Assembly (NCBI GenBank): GCA_963971405.1
Contig: OZ020491.1
Span: forward strand, 28,385,019-28,449,018
Reading direction: 5' to 3'
DNA: 64,000 nt
DNA from: Psococerastis gibbosa
Taxonomy: Eukaryota > Arthropoda > Insecta > Psocodea > Psocidae
The translations under genes were made by a program, and so were the position numbers. Positions 52,748 through 63,429 of this stretch are shown in pieces. How positions within the stretch are numbered: position 1 is the stretch's first letter; each line of letters begins with the position of its first letter. The notes under the pieces were generated by a model. It saw nothing but the letters and a program-made list of their open reading frames with translations. It was not told the DNA's origin and searched no databases.

Positions 52748-52860
52748 CCAGTAGAATCCGGGCTGATGGGCCGTGGTCGATATGAAAGTGAACTTCCAAG
52801 CGTTTCGTCAACATCTGCGGTCGACATCTTCAGTGGTGCTGCGTAGACTTCAAAGGTTGA
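52748..52860 (-). repeat. Single-arm copy of the 6.7-kb stem-loop repeat
   Basis: On the - strand CTGAAGATGTCGACCGCAG, then ATGTTGACGAAACG, with the CCAGTAGAATCCGGGCTGAT end on +. Confidence 0.8.
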
Positions 52861-53355
52861 CTCAAATATACACATTGATTGTACTATTATTTATTATTAA
52901 AAAGTTTTTTTTTTAGTTGGGTATATTACAAAACCCAAATTCACATCAACATAAATATTGATCCCCGCAGTGTAAAGAAAAACAACTCTAAAAAACAACC
53001 CCTACATTGCAGATGTACCGCCTACGGGGGTACATAGAACACAAAGGGTTATTAATTTTTGTTTTAATAGTGTCGGGTAGGCATGTCACATGCACACCCT
53101 CTATCATACACCAGACTACTTTTCAAGATTTATTTGTTTCAAGGGACGCGATTGGTCGAGGACACTTGAGAGTGTCGAAGGGCACCTGTCGTCCCCTGTT
53201 TTAGGGGTGAGAAGGAAGGGGTTGCGCGAATGTGTGGGAAAGGGTGCGATTTTTGAAATTAGTTTTGAAGAGACAATGGAATGTGCATACTTAACAATAC
53301 TATTGGATTTGGGCTCTCTATGTCATCAGCAATAATCAGCTACTGGGTGTAATTC
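52861..53355. other. Intergenic, no supported gene
   Basis: Overlapping ORFs at 53007-53335 without recognisable features. Confidence 0.35.
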
Positions 53356-53369
53356 GTGAGCCTTCTCCA

Positions 53370-54245
53370 ATCCCTTCGGTCCCACGACTTCAGCACTACC
53401 TCTGGTACCAGTTCGACATTCCAGAGATCTTCCTCAATCTGGTTTCTGTGTCTCTTCTTCAGTCTTCCTCTTTGTTGTGTTCCCTATTTTTGTTGCTCAA
53501 GCCATTTCCCAGTGCACCTGCTGTTATCCTATCGCTGTACGCTTCCAAATCATTGGAGTCTCCTTCTAGCCCTCCGCTCCACCAATGGTTCTTCAACACT
53601 AATTATTCAAGGCAAGGTGATTGTCTTCAGTCTGATTTCTAAGGTGTCTCTTCTGCAGTCTTCCTCTTCTTTGTGTTCCCTATTTTTCATCCTCAAGCCA
53701 TTTCCTCGTGCACCTGCCGTTAGCCTTTTGCTGTACGCTTCCAAATCATTGGAGTCGCCTACTATAGCCATCCGCACCCCCAATGGGCAATGATTCATCA
53801 ACACTGATTATTCAAGGCATCCTCTGGTACCAGTTGCACTCTTCGGAGATCATCTTCAGTCTGGTTTCTGTGTCTTTTCTCCAGTCTTCCTCTTCTTTCT
53901 ATTCCCTATTTTTCATCCTCAAGCCATTTTTTTGAGCAACTGTGAGTCGATTATGGCGATGGGTATTAACCTGCTCCTGGGGTTAAAACTGTAAACAAAA
54001 AAATTTTGAATAGCACTTTCCATTGTAAAATTATCTTGTTTACATTTTTAATACCAGGGTATTAAATTAACCCCGGCATTATAATCGCCACGATCGGGCC
54101 GCAGATTTTATCCTTTCACTGCACGCTTCCAAATCATTGGAGTCTCCTTCTAGCCATCCGCTCCACCAATGGTTCTTCAACACTGATTATTCAAAGCATC
54201 CTCTGATACCAGTCACACTCTTTGGAGATCACCCATAATCTGGTT
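53370..54245 (-). repeat. About 260-bp tandem repeat, three units, with MITE
   Basis: Landmarks CTGGTTTCTGTGTCT, CAGTCTTCCTCTT, TGCACCTGC and CGCTTCCAAATCATTGGAGT recur three times. The third unit is split by a MITE at 53945-54103. On the - strand one frame is partly open (GDSNDLEAYSKRLTAGARGN, then KNREHKEEEDCRRDTLE), which could be a decayed repeated protein. I cannot name it. Confidence 0.6.
53945..54103. mobile_element. Hairpin MITE
   Basis: CGATTATGGCG near the left pairs with CGCCACGATCG at the right. GTTTACATTTTTAATACC interior. Related to 26829-26988. Confidence 0.6.
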
Positions 54246-54252
54246 TCCTGTG

Positions 54253-54360
54253 TCTTTGGGACATGCAAAGCAGACGATCCCGTGTAAGAGAGGACTTTAT
54301 ACTTGTATAGCCACTAGGCTGACTTAGTAACACAACAAAAAGTCATCATTTATTTATTTA
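54253..54360 (+). mobile_element. SINE-B tail fragment
   Basis: GGACATGCAAAGCAGACGAT joins directly to the SINE-B 3' part and ATTT tail; the head is missing. Confidence 0.6.
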
Positions 54361-54770
54361 TAAGTTTATTTAGTTAAGATATTATGAAATATATTATTAA
54401 TATTACAGCCAATCGGCTACTGGCCCGGTAGGCCTGTATTGCTCTGTTTACACAGTGCTGCTATCTGTCGGATTGTCTTTCCAGCTATCTTACTAATTAC
54501 AGAACGCCCATCAGTTTGCGTATGACACACCCTTGTACATTGCTCTAGGGGGAGTGGGAATATGAAAAATAACCTTAAACGCTCGCCTAATCTATCCAAT
54601 GCACGGCCTGATGGGAATTTGACAGACAACAAATTGGAGTTATTTGTCAAATTAACCCTTTACCATCCTGTGTAATAATTATAAGCATTTGAGGGTGGTA
54701 ATTCTTTAATCTAGAGAGTTTCTTGCGGTTTTAGAGCGCAGCAGGCTACAAAATATAAGTGACAGGTTCA
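54361..54770. other. Intergenic, no supported gene
   Basis: A 77-residue - ORF at 54417-54650 has no domain. Confidence 0.35.
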
Positions 54771-54775
54771 TTGAG

Positions 54776-55400
54776 ATGTTAAGCCGTGTTCCCAAAGCGC
54801 GTGGCTCGTCGAGTTTCTTCTCGGACCTCGCGCCATTAGTGGTCGGCACAGGTCTGGTTTGGCTTGTCAATAAGTCGCGCCTTGTAATTCCCAAGGAAAG
54901 GCTTGTGGCTAGGCAAACGTTCACGAAAGGCTCGTTCGAAAACATAGTTTATCTAATACAAACCACGCATCGTAGGAACACTGCTCGTGACTTTTGACCT
55001 GTAACTCGTGATCTGTCGAGGGACAGGTGGCCTTTGATCATAACGACGAATTGTGCGAACCAACGAGCCTTGCGCGCCCGCACAAGCCTACACGAAATTG
55101 CTCGCCTCACCACAAACTTTCGTGTTCCAACGGTGCCAAGTTTGTCAAACTTCGTCGAGACTCCGTGAGCCACGCGTCGTTGGAACACTTCTAGAGACTA
55201 TTGATCTGTGACTCATGATCTGCCGAGCCACAGACCAGCACAGACCTTTGATTTGATTGACAAATTCTGGTAACGTATGAGCCTATGCGCACAAGTCTAC
55301 ACGAGGTTGGACACCGCATCACAAACTTCGTGTTCCAACGGTGCGAGGCTTGTCAAACTTCGGACGAGACGCGGCGAGCCATGCGCAGTGGAAACATAGC
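54776..55400. repeat. GC-richer dispersed repeat, 2-3 units
   Basis: Boxes CGTTGGAACAC, CCACGCGTCG, TGATCTGTCGAG-like, GTGTTCCAACGGTGC and TTGTCAAACTTCG recur about every 200 bp. The same unit lies in the CRAL-TRIO intron at 29844-30115. ORFs on both strands (54706-54997, 54949-55188) are repeat-borne. Confidence 0.7.
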
Positions 55401-55826
55401 TTCAGAGAAGTGATCCATTCTCCTGAGTCACTCCAAGTTAGGTATTCTTCTCTTGTCACACTGTATTGATTGGCTTGCCACAAACCTTTCCATCTTCTCC
55501 TCTATTCCTCTCAGTCCTTGGCTGATCTCCAGTAGGTTCTGCAATCTGCATTTCATGTACTGTCTCTTGCTTGAGGCCTTCCGCGTACGCCTATGAGCAG
55601 TCCCTCATAAGAATCACCAAATGAAGCACTTGGAAGTTATGCCACGATAGTACGTCAGTAACGTTTATGTGTCCGAGGTAGAGACTCCTTTTTTCCGGGT
55701 CCAGTATTCTGTCAACCTGACGCCATTGTCAGTGCACACCCAAAGGTCGTGGAAGGGTTTGGTATCTACTCGGGGGTGAAAGGATTAGCCGCTAGATGCT
55801 TCCACTTAGAGTTAATTAAAGAGGAG

Positions 55827-55868
<42 letters not shown>

Positions 55869-56400
55869 AGAATAACCTGCAGAAACATAGAAGATGACGA
55901 TGACTAAGAACCCCACCCCTAATTACCTACCCCATAAACAACCCCTGACCTGGCGAACCAAAGAAAGCTTCACTTGATACAGTGCACCCCTAACGACTCT
56001 AATAAGAGAAGACTTTCCACCTAATAACTACCCTAATTATAGGCCCTTATCACATTGCACGTACATGGGGCATCTAATGCAAAACTTCATTCGAATAGTA
56101 TGTAGGACTGAGTGCAAGTAGGGTATAAGTGGAACATTATTACCGCCCCTCGCAGATTTTCTTTCTGAATGTATAATTTGAGCTATAAGGAGCCATCTGG
56201 CCAATTGCGACCCCTACTTTCAGCGTAATGATGGCGTTGGGTTCATTGGAGAAAAATTCAATTTTTCCTTATTAAATGGATGAGTCAGCAATGTCAGCGA
56301 ATTTTTTTTTCTTAGTTAGAGAATATCAGCAATGACACATTCACTGATAACAGAAGGCATATTAGAAATGAATAAATATATAATATATATTAATATTACC
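55401..56400. other. Intergenic with poly-A run
   Basis: Poly-A of about 38 at 55830-55867. No ORF over 60 residues and no recognised repeat. Confidence 0.45.
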
Positions 56401-56409
56401 AGTGGCGTA

Positions 56410-56590
56410 CCGCGTAGCCCTCAAAAGCGCTGGAAGGATGAATTGGAAACTGACGCAAGTTGGAGGTCCTTAGACGACGGTGGAGCTTTGTAGGCCTACA
56501 AAACCGAGATGACTAGGGGAGTGTTGTCGAGTTGGCTAAAGCTCATCAAGGGCTTTAGAGCCAAAAGAAGAAGAAGTAGAAGAAGAAGAA
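56410..56590 (+). pseudogene. LINE C-terminal tail with GAA end
   Basis: Decayed QKRWKDELETD, a WWS-like region, then GLxSQ and (GAAGAA)n at 56565-56590. Several frameshifts. Same family as 24764. Confidence 0.65.
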
Positions 56591-56604
56591 GACGTTTTTA
56601 TTAG

Positions 56605-56820
56605 AGGATATAGAGAAACTGGGCTTGGAGGGATTCGAACCCACGATCTACGCCTGACCGGGGTGTTGTCTTAACCCCTGGACGCCCCGGTTAGACGTAG
56701 ATCGTGGGTTCGAATCCCTTCAAGCCCAGTTTTTCTATATCCTCTAATTTCGGTTATAACGAGAAGGTTGCCTCTTCAACCAAAGTTAATTTAATGTCAG
56801 TGTTACATATACCATATAAT
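56605..56820. mobile_element. SINE-A head-to-head inverted pair
   Basis: The tRNA-like head in - orientation (about 56619-56683) abuts another in + orientation (56684-56728), followed by the + tail. GATTCGAACCCACGATCTAC and its complement are about 60 bp apart. Confidence 0.8.
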
Positions 56821-56929
56821 ACTGCAATATAATATAGCGTTTTTATTGCGTTATTTTCACGTAAAACGAGATTCTGACTTCTGGTTAAATATGTAAATCA
56901 ATGTCTTGCCGCCCCTAAAATTTGTGGAC

Positions 56930-57017
56930 TAGGCGCACGCGCAGTCCACCTATTTGTTGAAGAAGCTGTGTCCCACGCCGATCTTCTCGAAGCCAGTGAC
57001 GAGGCCACCCAGACCGC
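56930..57017 (-). CDS. Candidate short C-terminal coding segment
   Basis: A GC-rich patch in AT-rich DNA. On the - strand it reads CGLGGLVTGFEKIGVGHSFF then NK and TAG. It is preceded on that strand by a poly-A run, not a pyrimidine tract, so it is a poor exon. No family recognised; may be chance. Confidence 0.15.
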
Positions 57018-57044
57018 AATTTTTTTTTTTTTTTTTTTTGAAGT

Positions 57045-57300
57045 GACGTGTCGTACGCACGGAAACGTTAAATATGGTTTTTTCTAATAATGTCTTTTTA
57101 TGGACCTAGACCAAATTACAGTGGCCTATTAGTCCCTTGTCCAATGCCAACGACCCCATGGGTTCCGGACATTATTAGTGTTGTTTCCGGATAAATATTT
57201 GGCCATTGGTAAACTGGTAAACGTTCTCGATGTCAACCTATACCGCCTACAAGCGATAATGGACAAACTGAGACAAGCTTACCATTGACGCAAAGAAACA
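57045..57300 (-). repeat. Dispersed repeat R4, reverse copy
   Basis: TCCCTTGTCCAATGCCAACG and TCCGGACATTATTA, then TTTGGCCATTGGTAAACTGG. Divergent ORFs at 57233-57457(-) and 57470-57709(+) follow but have no recognisable domains. Confidence 0.65.
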
Positions 57301-57309
57301 GGCAAAAGC

Positions 57310-57830
57310 ATGACAGAACAGATAGGCTACGAGTCAAAATAAGTAAGAACTCTACAATTTGAAAAACTGAAATTGGAATATCTTTGACCAATCTAGCAAC
57401 TCTTTGTTCTCTACAGCCGTCATAAAAGGAATCAAATAATTCTGTTCCATCGCACAAACAAAATCAGCAATGTCAATATTTCGAAAAGTGATCCATAGCT
57501 TACAACATCAATCAGCAGCATCCAATGTATCGTCAATCATTGCTCACAACCTACAAAAAAAACCATCCAGAGCCGATCTGTCGGGGGTTTTTATGTCAGA
57601 GGGAGGACAATACCTACGTATTGTTTTTGGGATGAAAAGATCTTTTTGTAGTTGTTTCAGGAAGGGGAGGGGCAATCCCATTATGTTGCAACAGGGGATT
57701 CGGCGGTAAGTCAGCGTTTTATATTATGGAATGAGCGTCTTTTGTTTTATGTTTTTGAAGATTTTTGTTGTCGTCCTTTCGTTTCATGAGATATTGTGTT
57801 TGTTTTGAGGAACGGTTTAATCGTCAAGCT
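57310..57830. other. Intergenic, two unrecognised ORFs
   Basis: ORF 57233-57457(-) and ORF 57470-57709(+) face away from each other. Neither shows motifs or splice-linked neighbours. Confidence 0.3.
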
Positions 57831-57939
57831 TTAAAACATACGCAGTATCCCGTGAAACGAGAGGACGAGAAGTATGAAGTATGCTTTAATCGTGACTTGT
57901 AAATGTACTTCGTTAAAGTCATTCTTGCACTTGTTATTC

Positions 57940-58200
57940 ACTCCGCCAATGGTAAACTTGTCACAGCGTGTCCATTTATTGCTTGCATCCGGTGTAGGTT
58001 GACATCCCGGACGTATACCAGTTTGCCAATGGCCAAAACTCATACAGAAACAATATAAATAATGTCCGAAATCCATGGGGTCACTTGCATTGGACAAGGG
58101 ACCTAGGTCTAGGTTATTAAAAACGTCCTTCAGGACATTATTATTATTTTTATGTCCGTTGGCTATCCCCTTTATGTGTATATATATATTCGGTGCAAAA
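57940..58200 (+). repeat. Dispersed repeat R4, uninterrupted
   Basis: ACCAGTTTGCCAATGGCC, AATGTCCGAAATCCATGG, ATTGGACAAGGGACC, CCTTCAGGACATTATTATTA, GTTGGCTATCCC. It serves as the reference for the insertions at 47027, 48021 and 48383. Confidence 0.75.
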
Positions 58201-58359
58201 ACGCCAGCTACCTTTGACTGACTGGTATAGTCCTAGCCCGTTATCATGTTCCACCATGTTCCACTGCCAACGCTGTGCACACTACCAAGTTTGCCGCAGT
58301 TTGGAACAGGCTCTGTACTGGAACATGGTATGGCCGTTGTCGAAATGAAATAACGTAAA

Positions 58360-58830
58360 ACTTTACTAAGTAATTTATTCACAATGAATAATATTATTAT
58401 TATTTATTAAATATAATAAAACATACAGCATATAATTAAGTAATAACATCAAAGTTTTAAAAACATAATGTTTAATTAATAAACAATTAGAGTTAACACT
58501 TCGAAATGAAATCTTATTCTGCCTTATCGTTGCCTTTTCTCTTCCTTATATACTTCTTTGTTTTGGGTGTGACTCTTTTGGTGCTTTTCCAATTGGTGAT
58601 CAGTTATCACTAATTACCTTCCTTGGAGGGCTCATATAACTTCAATTACCGTATCTGCCTTCGTCCAATTACAATTAGAGGGCTGATGTAACTATATATA
58701 ATAAATATAATAAAATAAATTATAAATAAATAACAAAAAATAAATGATTAAGTCTTGTTTAGCAGCACTGTGTGAGTCTTTTGTCCCAAATAAGCGCTAG
58801 CTTGGAGATGCGGGATGTATTATTCTGTAA
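58360..58830. other. AT-rich intergenic
   Basis: Nothing recognised apart from the leading edge of the tandem element below. Confidence 0.4.
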
Positions 58831-58839
58831 GTTATTGTA

Positions 58840-59300
58840 TTTTTTTTAATATATGCTCCTTGTCCAGGGAATACTGGACAGGGAAAAGAAAGAAGAAGAA
58901 GAAATAAAATTTAATTATGTTTTGTTGTAAAATACATTTGAAAATCTTTTCTTTTTCTGTCTGAGGTGACATTTTGTATCCAAACTCGCCCAGACAAACC
59001 CCTAAGGGCGTTTTTGGTACTCTATAAAAATTGTATGCCTTGCTTCTGCTGATTATATGCCCTTGGTCCGTGGAGTAACGAACGAAGGAAAATATATAAA
59101 AATAAAAATTATGTTAATTATGTTTTGATTTAAAATAGATTTGAAAATCTTTTCTTTTTCTGTCTGATGTGACATCCTGTATCCAAACTAGTCCAGACAA
59201 ACCCCTCAGGGGGTTTTTGGTACTCTATGAAATGTTGTATGCCTTGTATTTTCTGTTGAATATATGCCCTTGGTCCGTGGAGTAACGGACGAAGGAAAAA
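58840..59300 (+). repeat. About 203-bp tandem repeat with terminal hairpin
   Basis: GAAAATCTTTTCTTTTTCTG at 58940 recurs at 59143. Each unit ends TATATGCCCTTGGTCCGTGG...GAAGG before an A-rich stretch. A degenerate unit end lies at 58852-58885. Terminal hairpins: GTCCAG/CTGGAC at 58862-58879, GTCCGT/ACGAAC at 59066-59083, GTCCGT/ACGGAC at 59273-59290. Confidence 0.75.
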
Positions 59301-59309
59301 AAAAGTTAT

Positions 59310-59780
59310 ACTTTCAAAATAATGAAAAATTCATATTTTCAATCACTTGAGATATTGCCGTATTATCGATAAATTGTGTTAACTGAATAAAATGATACTA
59401 TAGCTAATGAACAAATCAATCAGTTTAAGCTTATAATTGGCAGGAATGAATGACAAGTAGGGGGAGAATTTTGGAGGGGGGGGGGCAGAGAGAGGCAAGT
59501 GGTTCTGACACACAATGAGTGATTGAATGCCAATGAATGATGGTGGTCCCCTTTGCCCAACTCTTCCCCATAAATTTATACCAAGTATTAGAGAAACTTA
59601 GCGGTTTCTTGATGAGTCATCAGTTTATGTTTGGAAACTTTGGGAAGCGTGGAGAAAGATATAAATATTGGGAGCTCTGCCTTTGGCAGGTGAGAGCGGT
59701 GATGTTTACGTATACCGCCAAATTCAAATTTTGAGAATCGACAACAGCTAATACTATTTACTTAGTTATTATTGAACAGC
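59310..59780. other. Intergenic, no supported gene
   Basis: G run near 59475. A 65-residue ORF at 59537-59734 has no domain. Confidence 0.35.
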
Positions 59781-59784
59781 CAAA

Positions 59785-59955
59785 AGTCATACCAAATTGA
59801 ATCCACTAGAACAAAACCTGTTCAAAACTGCAGCAAACTTGGTAGTGTGCACAGCGTTGGCAGGGGACATGGTGAGACATGATAACACGTTGAGATTAAC
59901 AGTCAGTCTAAGTGTCTGTCGAGTCCTGGTCACCTCCGAATTAATCGTGAGACCT
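59785..59955 (+). repeat. Dispersed repeat R5, partial
   Basis: CATACCAAATTGAATCCAC, CAAAACTGCAGCAAACTTGG, GGACATGGTGAGACATGATA, GAGTCCTGGTCACCTCCG. Confidence 0.7.
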
Positions 59956-61110
59956 AACTCAGTTTATTCATTTATAAAAGTTATGTATTGTATTCTACTT
60001 TTGAACCCAGCATGACAAGTCATTTTTGTACTTAGTGCTGGGGATTTATGCTTTGATTTTTGTGATTGTTCAATTATATATATATATACTTACTTACTAT
60101 GGTACTTGCAGTTTGCAAATACGGTCAACGGCAACGCAACGAGCATCTTCGGGTTTACCCGAGACTAGCAGAAGCTTGGTCCCAGACAGATCTATCAGAT
60201 GCTGCCAATGACTAAGCCATCTAATAGATCAACGTGTCTTAGACCCAGACACGTGAATTAAGTACCTTCTATAGGATCACAGCATTCCTCGAAATAAAAT
60301 CCTGGTTACGAGCCTGATGCCATGGTACTAAATTGCCAGTACAAACTTTCAACCGGCTAAAGCAGCATATGGCACACACCCTCCATCAACAACTTTCCAA
60401 ACAAAATCCACGACAGCCAAAGCGAAAAAAATGAAATATGGCTTATACCTGAATGTTGCAGGATCTCAATATTGTATCCCCATTTTCATCCCTAAGGTAA
60501 AATAAATATCTTTTGCCTCCGAAATCATCCCTTATGTAAATTTGCCCGTGATCACGTTCCTATAAAGCCGGCAAAAACATTCAAAAACTTTTTCTTTCTC
60601 CCAAAAACTTTTTAACCCTCTTGAAAAATGAGTCACACTTCTTGCAATCATTTTCAAATCAGGACTAGGTGGTATCCTCTTTTTTCCTCCCTTTCTACTC
60701 GCTTCGCACCCTCCCCAAGCTTGCCCCCTTCTGCCCATATGCGAGCGTTGATTTCGTCAAGATGAGGCCTCCATTTTAATAGAAAAGCAATTGAATTAGA
60801 CGCGAACTAGATTAAAAATTTTGAAGTCATCCCTTTTCCCATATAGGAAATGAGGGAATTACTCTTGGTTGATTAAAAGAGATTAATCCATTCATCTGAA
60901 ACAAGTGTTTAGTTCAGCTTCAAGTTAGAAGGGGATTTGAAAACTTGTTTATTTCTTTATCAAACAATATCTAGGTACATAATCATAGGCTATTTTTATA
61001 GCTTTGATAATTATTCTATTATTTATTTTATATAAGTTTGGACCCACTTGGACTTGGGACCCACAGAATTTTTCATTATTATTATTAATCAACTGCTGGA
61101 AAACAGCATC
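59956..61110. other. Intergenic, no supported gene
   Basis: An (AT)n run near 60077. AAATAAAATCCTGGTTACGAGC at 60293-60314 is a scrap of a poly-G MITE end. A 68-residue basic - ORF at 60532-60738 shows nothing known. Confidence 0.4.
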
Positions 61111-61123
61111 TTAACATGAATGA

Positions 61124-61378
61124 ATGTGTATTAAATATAGAATTGTTCGCAAAGACAGTCATGTCTTTCAATGGCAAGTCGATCAGATCGACCTGGTTGA
61201 TACAGCGACAGTGGCCAACCACGTGTTCCGTGACTTTCTTAGCTTACAAGATATAGTACAGAAGGTAGTTTCAACCGCATGCAATGAAAATTCGGTAAAT
61301 ATTGTCGCGAAGTCTCCAATCGTGTTGAAGAATGGAAATGAGATGAGTGGAGGAGATTTTATTCATACGAATCGATAG
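61124..61378 (+). CDS. Unrecognised ORF, 84 residues
   Basis: Composition is protein-like (HVFQWQVDQIDLVDTATVAN, HVFRDFLSLQDIVQKVVSTA, NIVAKSPIVLKNGNEMSGGD) without low complexity. No signal peptide, membrane segment or motif I recognise. It could be an exon, a decayed gene or chance. No splice partners identified. Confidence 0.25.
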   Translation: MCIKYRIVRKDSHVFQWQVDQIDLVDTATVANHVFRDFLSLQDIVQKVVSTACNENSVNIVAKSPIVLKNGNEMSGGDFIHTNR

Positions 61379-61745
61379 ATTCATCGATCTACATTAGAAA
61401 CATCACAGTAGTAACTACACCTCCTTGCGGAACCCCAGATTTTATCCATTCACTACACTGCCCCCTTCATTTCAATATACCAATTAGTGCTCTCAGCCAT
61501 ATATTGTATCTCCGGAAATCCTTGAGATTGCTGAAGACGGGGGAGCATTTTACACTGAGCAATGAGATGCTGTAAGGGTGGGGGTAGTGCACATGGGGTG
61601 TTGAAAGGTGGGTGGTGCCGCTGCGGAAGGGTGAGTCAGAACGGGGCCACGTGCTGGTTACGGCTGTTGGGCAGGAACAACAGCGAGAACGCGTGGCCCA
61701 ATCTTCGGAGAGGACCCCCTCCTGCAGGATGACCCCCCTCCTGCC
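61379..61745. other. Intergenic, nothing recognised
   Basis: GC-richer from about 61550 with overlapping ORFs on both strands. Confidence 0.35.
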
Positions 61746-61859
61746 GTTTGCATTCCTTCTGTCGGCTTATTGATATTCAGACTAGTAGCAGGAGCGGCGG
61801 AAAATTTCACATCTCCATTAGTTGCAGCTCCGAGCTTGTCTATTCTTGGGCTACCAACG

Positions 61860-62200
61860 GCTATACAATGTTGAAGCCAGCCAGAACAGAGCCTGTTCCC
61901 AACTGTGGCAAACTTGGTAGTGTTGGCAGGGGAAAATGGTGGGACATGATAACGCACTGAGACTATACCAGTCAGTCTACGTGTTTGTCGAGTCCTGGTC
62001 ACCTCCGAATTAATCGTGTGACTTTACTATGTTCCCCGAGTGGTTCAGAATCAACTATAATCAGGAAATCTACACTGTCAGTCAATTCCCCTTCTCCCCG
62101 AGGTGAAGGAGTCTGCCCTTAGGTTAATAAACAGACTCACTCCCCCCGCCAGGCTGACAGGCTTGCTTAAAAGCAGAAATGCTTATAGCAGGCGTTTGAA
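61860..62200 (+). repeat. Dispersed repeat R5, fullest copy
   Basis: CAGAACAGAGCCTGTTCCCA, GGTGGGACATGATAACGCAC, GTCCTGGTCACCTCCG, CAACTATAATCAGG, CGAGGTGAAGGAGTCTGCCC, CAGGCTGACAGGCTTGC, then AGCAGAAATGCTTA. It defines an element of at least 320 bp. Confidence 0.75.
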
Positions 62201-62640
62201 AAAAAAAGTTATTCCCAAATCGCCGTAATAGGGCTGCAGGTACCTGCGTTGCCACTTATGACCTTGTTTGGCCTGTGTATTGTGTGCAGTCGGGATAAAT
62301 GTGAATGTATTGTGGTGCAAGGAGGGAAAGAAATAGGGGATTTGGGTAATAGTAATTTGGTGGACGATGGTGGAAATAGGGAAGGAGGTGTAGAGGCGGG
62401 AGAGAGAGGCGAGGGCGCCATAATGAGAACACTGATGAGAGGCTACTTAACGAGGGTTCTCCACGTTGAGACAAAGAAAATGAGGCTTGCGGGGGATAAG
62501 TTATTACGGAATGGGGATTCTTTGCAGGTGTTGCTAAGCTTCGAATATTTTGGGGCTTAAGTTTGGGCCTTAAGTTTGTGACTTCGAGATTAAGCTATAG
62601 TTTTCTCGTTGGCAATAATAGCTTCTCTCTGGTTCTTTGA
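62201..62640. other. Intergenic, no supported gene
   Basis: A glycine/glutamate-rich + ORF (62249-62560) overlaps proline/serine-rich ORFs on the - strand, suggesting composition bias rather than coding. Confidence 0.35.
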
Positions 62641-62647
62641 TCGATAT

Positions 62648-63029
62648 CAAAGGGGGACGCAGCGACCGGCATGGCGGGAAACTCCCCCCCCCCCTGCCCT
62701 TTGGACAGCAGTTATATTCTTTGCCTCTAAAATCTAAGTGTTACTGCACTAAAAATCCGTTAAACCTCACCATTTCAGCCCTATTTTTCAAACATTTCCT
62801 CCCGGGGGAGACCCCCGAGCCCCCCTTGTCCATAATTATATTGATTCTTTGTAATATGTAAGCCTTGTTGCTCTCAAAATGCGTAAAAACCCCAATATTT
62901 CAGCCCTCTGGCCCCTGAGCAACTTTTATGAAAATGGGTGGAGAGGCGCCAAATTATACACCTCCGAAAACCTATCGTTACGCCACTGACAAGTGCCTCC
63001 CCCTTTTGTGAGGTCTGGGACCGCCTCTG
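62648..63029. mobile_element. hAT-type MITE, 382 bp
   Basis: Starts CAAAGGGGGACG and ends GGGACCGCCTCTG. Exact 8-bp duplication ATCGATAT at 62640-62647 and 63030-63037. The terminal repeats are weak, but the duplication is exact. Confidence 0.75.
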
Positions 63030-63194
63030 ATCGATATTTCCAACTATTTTTTTTTATGCCTCCAGCCTTTTCACTTGTCTTTAAATAAACCCCAGCCTCC
63101 CATTACTATACCTCCACGTCACCTATATAGTAATTTCTCCCCTCAATACATAACTACTGCAAATTATTATTTTTTGACTCGAAAACTTGTTTGA

Positions 63195-63425
63195 TCTGTC
63201 CTTGGTTAAGTCATGCTTTCACCTGTTTCACTGCATCAATGGTAAGCTTGCCTCAGCTTGTCCATTATCGCTTGTAGCCGGTATAGGTTGACATCGAGAA
63301 CAAATACCAGTTTGCCAATGGCCCAAAATTCATATGGAAATACAAATAGTGTCCCAAATCAATAGCATTAGACAAGGGACCTATGAGCCACTATATGTAG
63401 ACCAGGAAAGAAGTCCTTAAATAAA
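63195..63425 (+). repeat. Dispersed repeat R4
   Basis: CTTGGTTAAGTCATGCTTTC, ACCAGTTTGCCAATGGCCC, then a decayed GTCCCAAATCAATAGC and AGACAAGGGACC. Confidence 0.7.
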
Positions 63426-63429
63426 TAAA

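Noticed and set aside
54776..55188. Coding gene on either strand in the GC-richer patch
   Set aside because: Overlapping ORFs on both strands lie wholly in repeat units that also occur in an intron.
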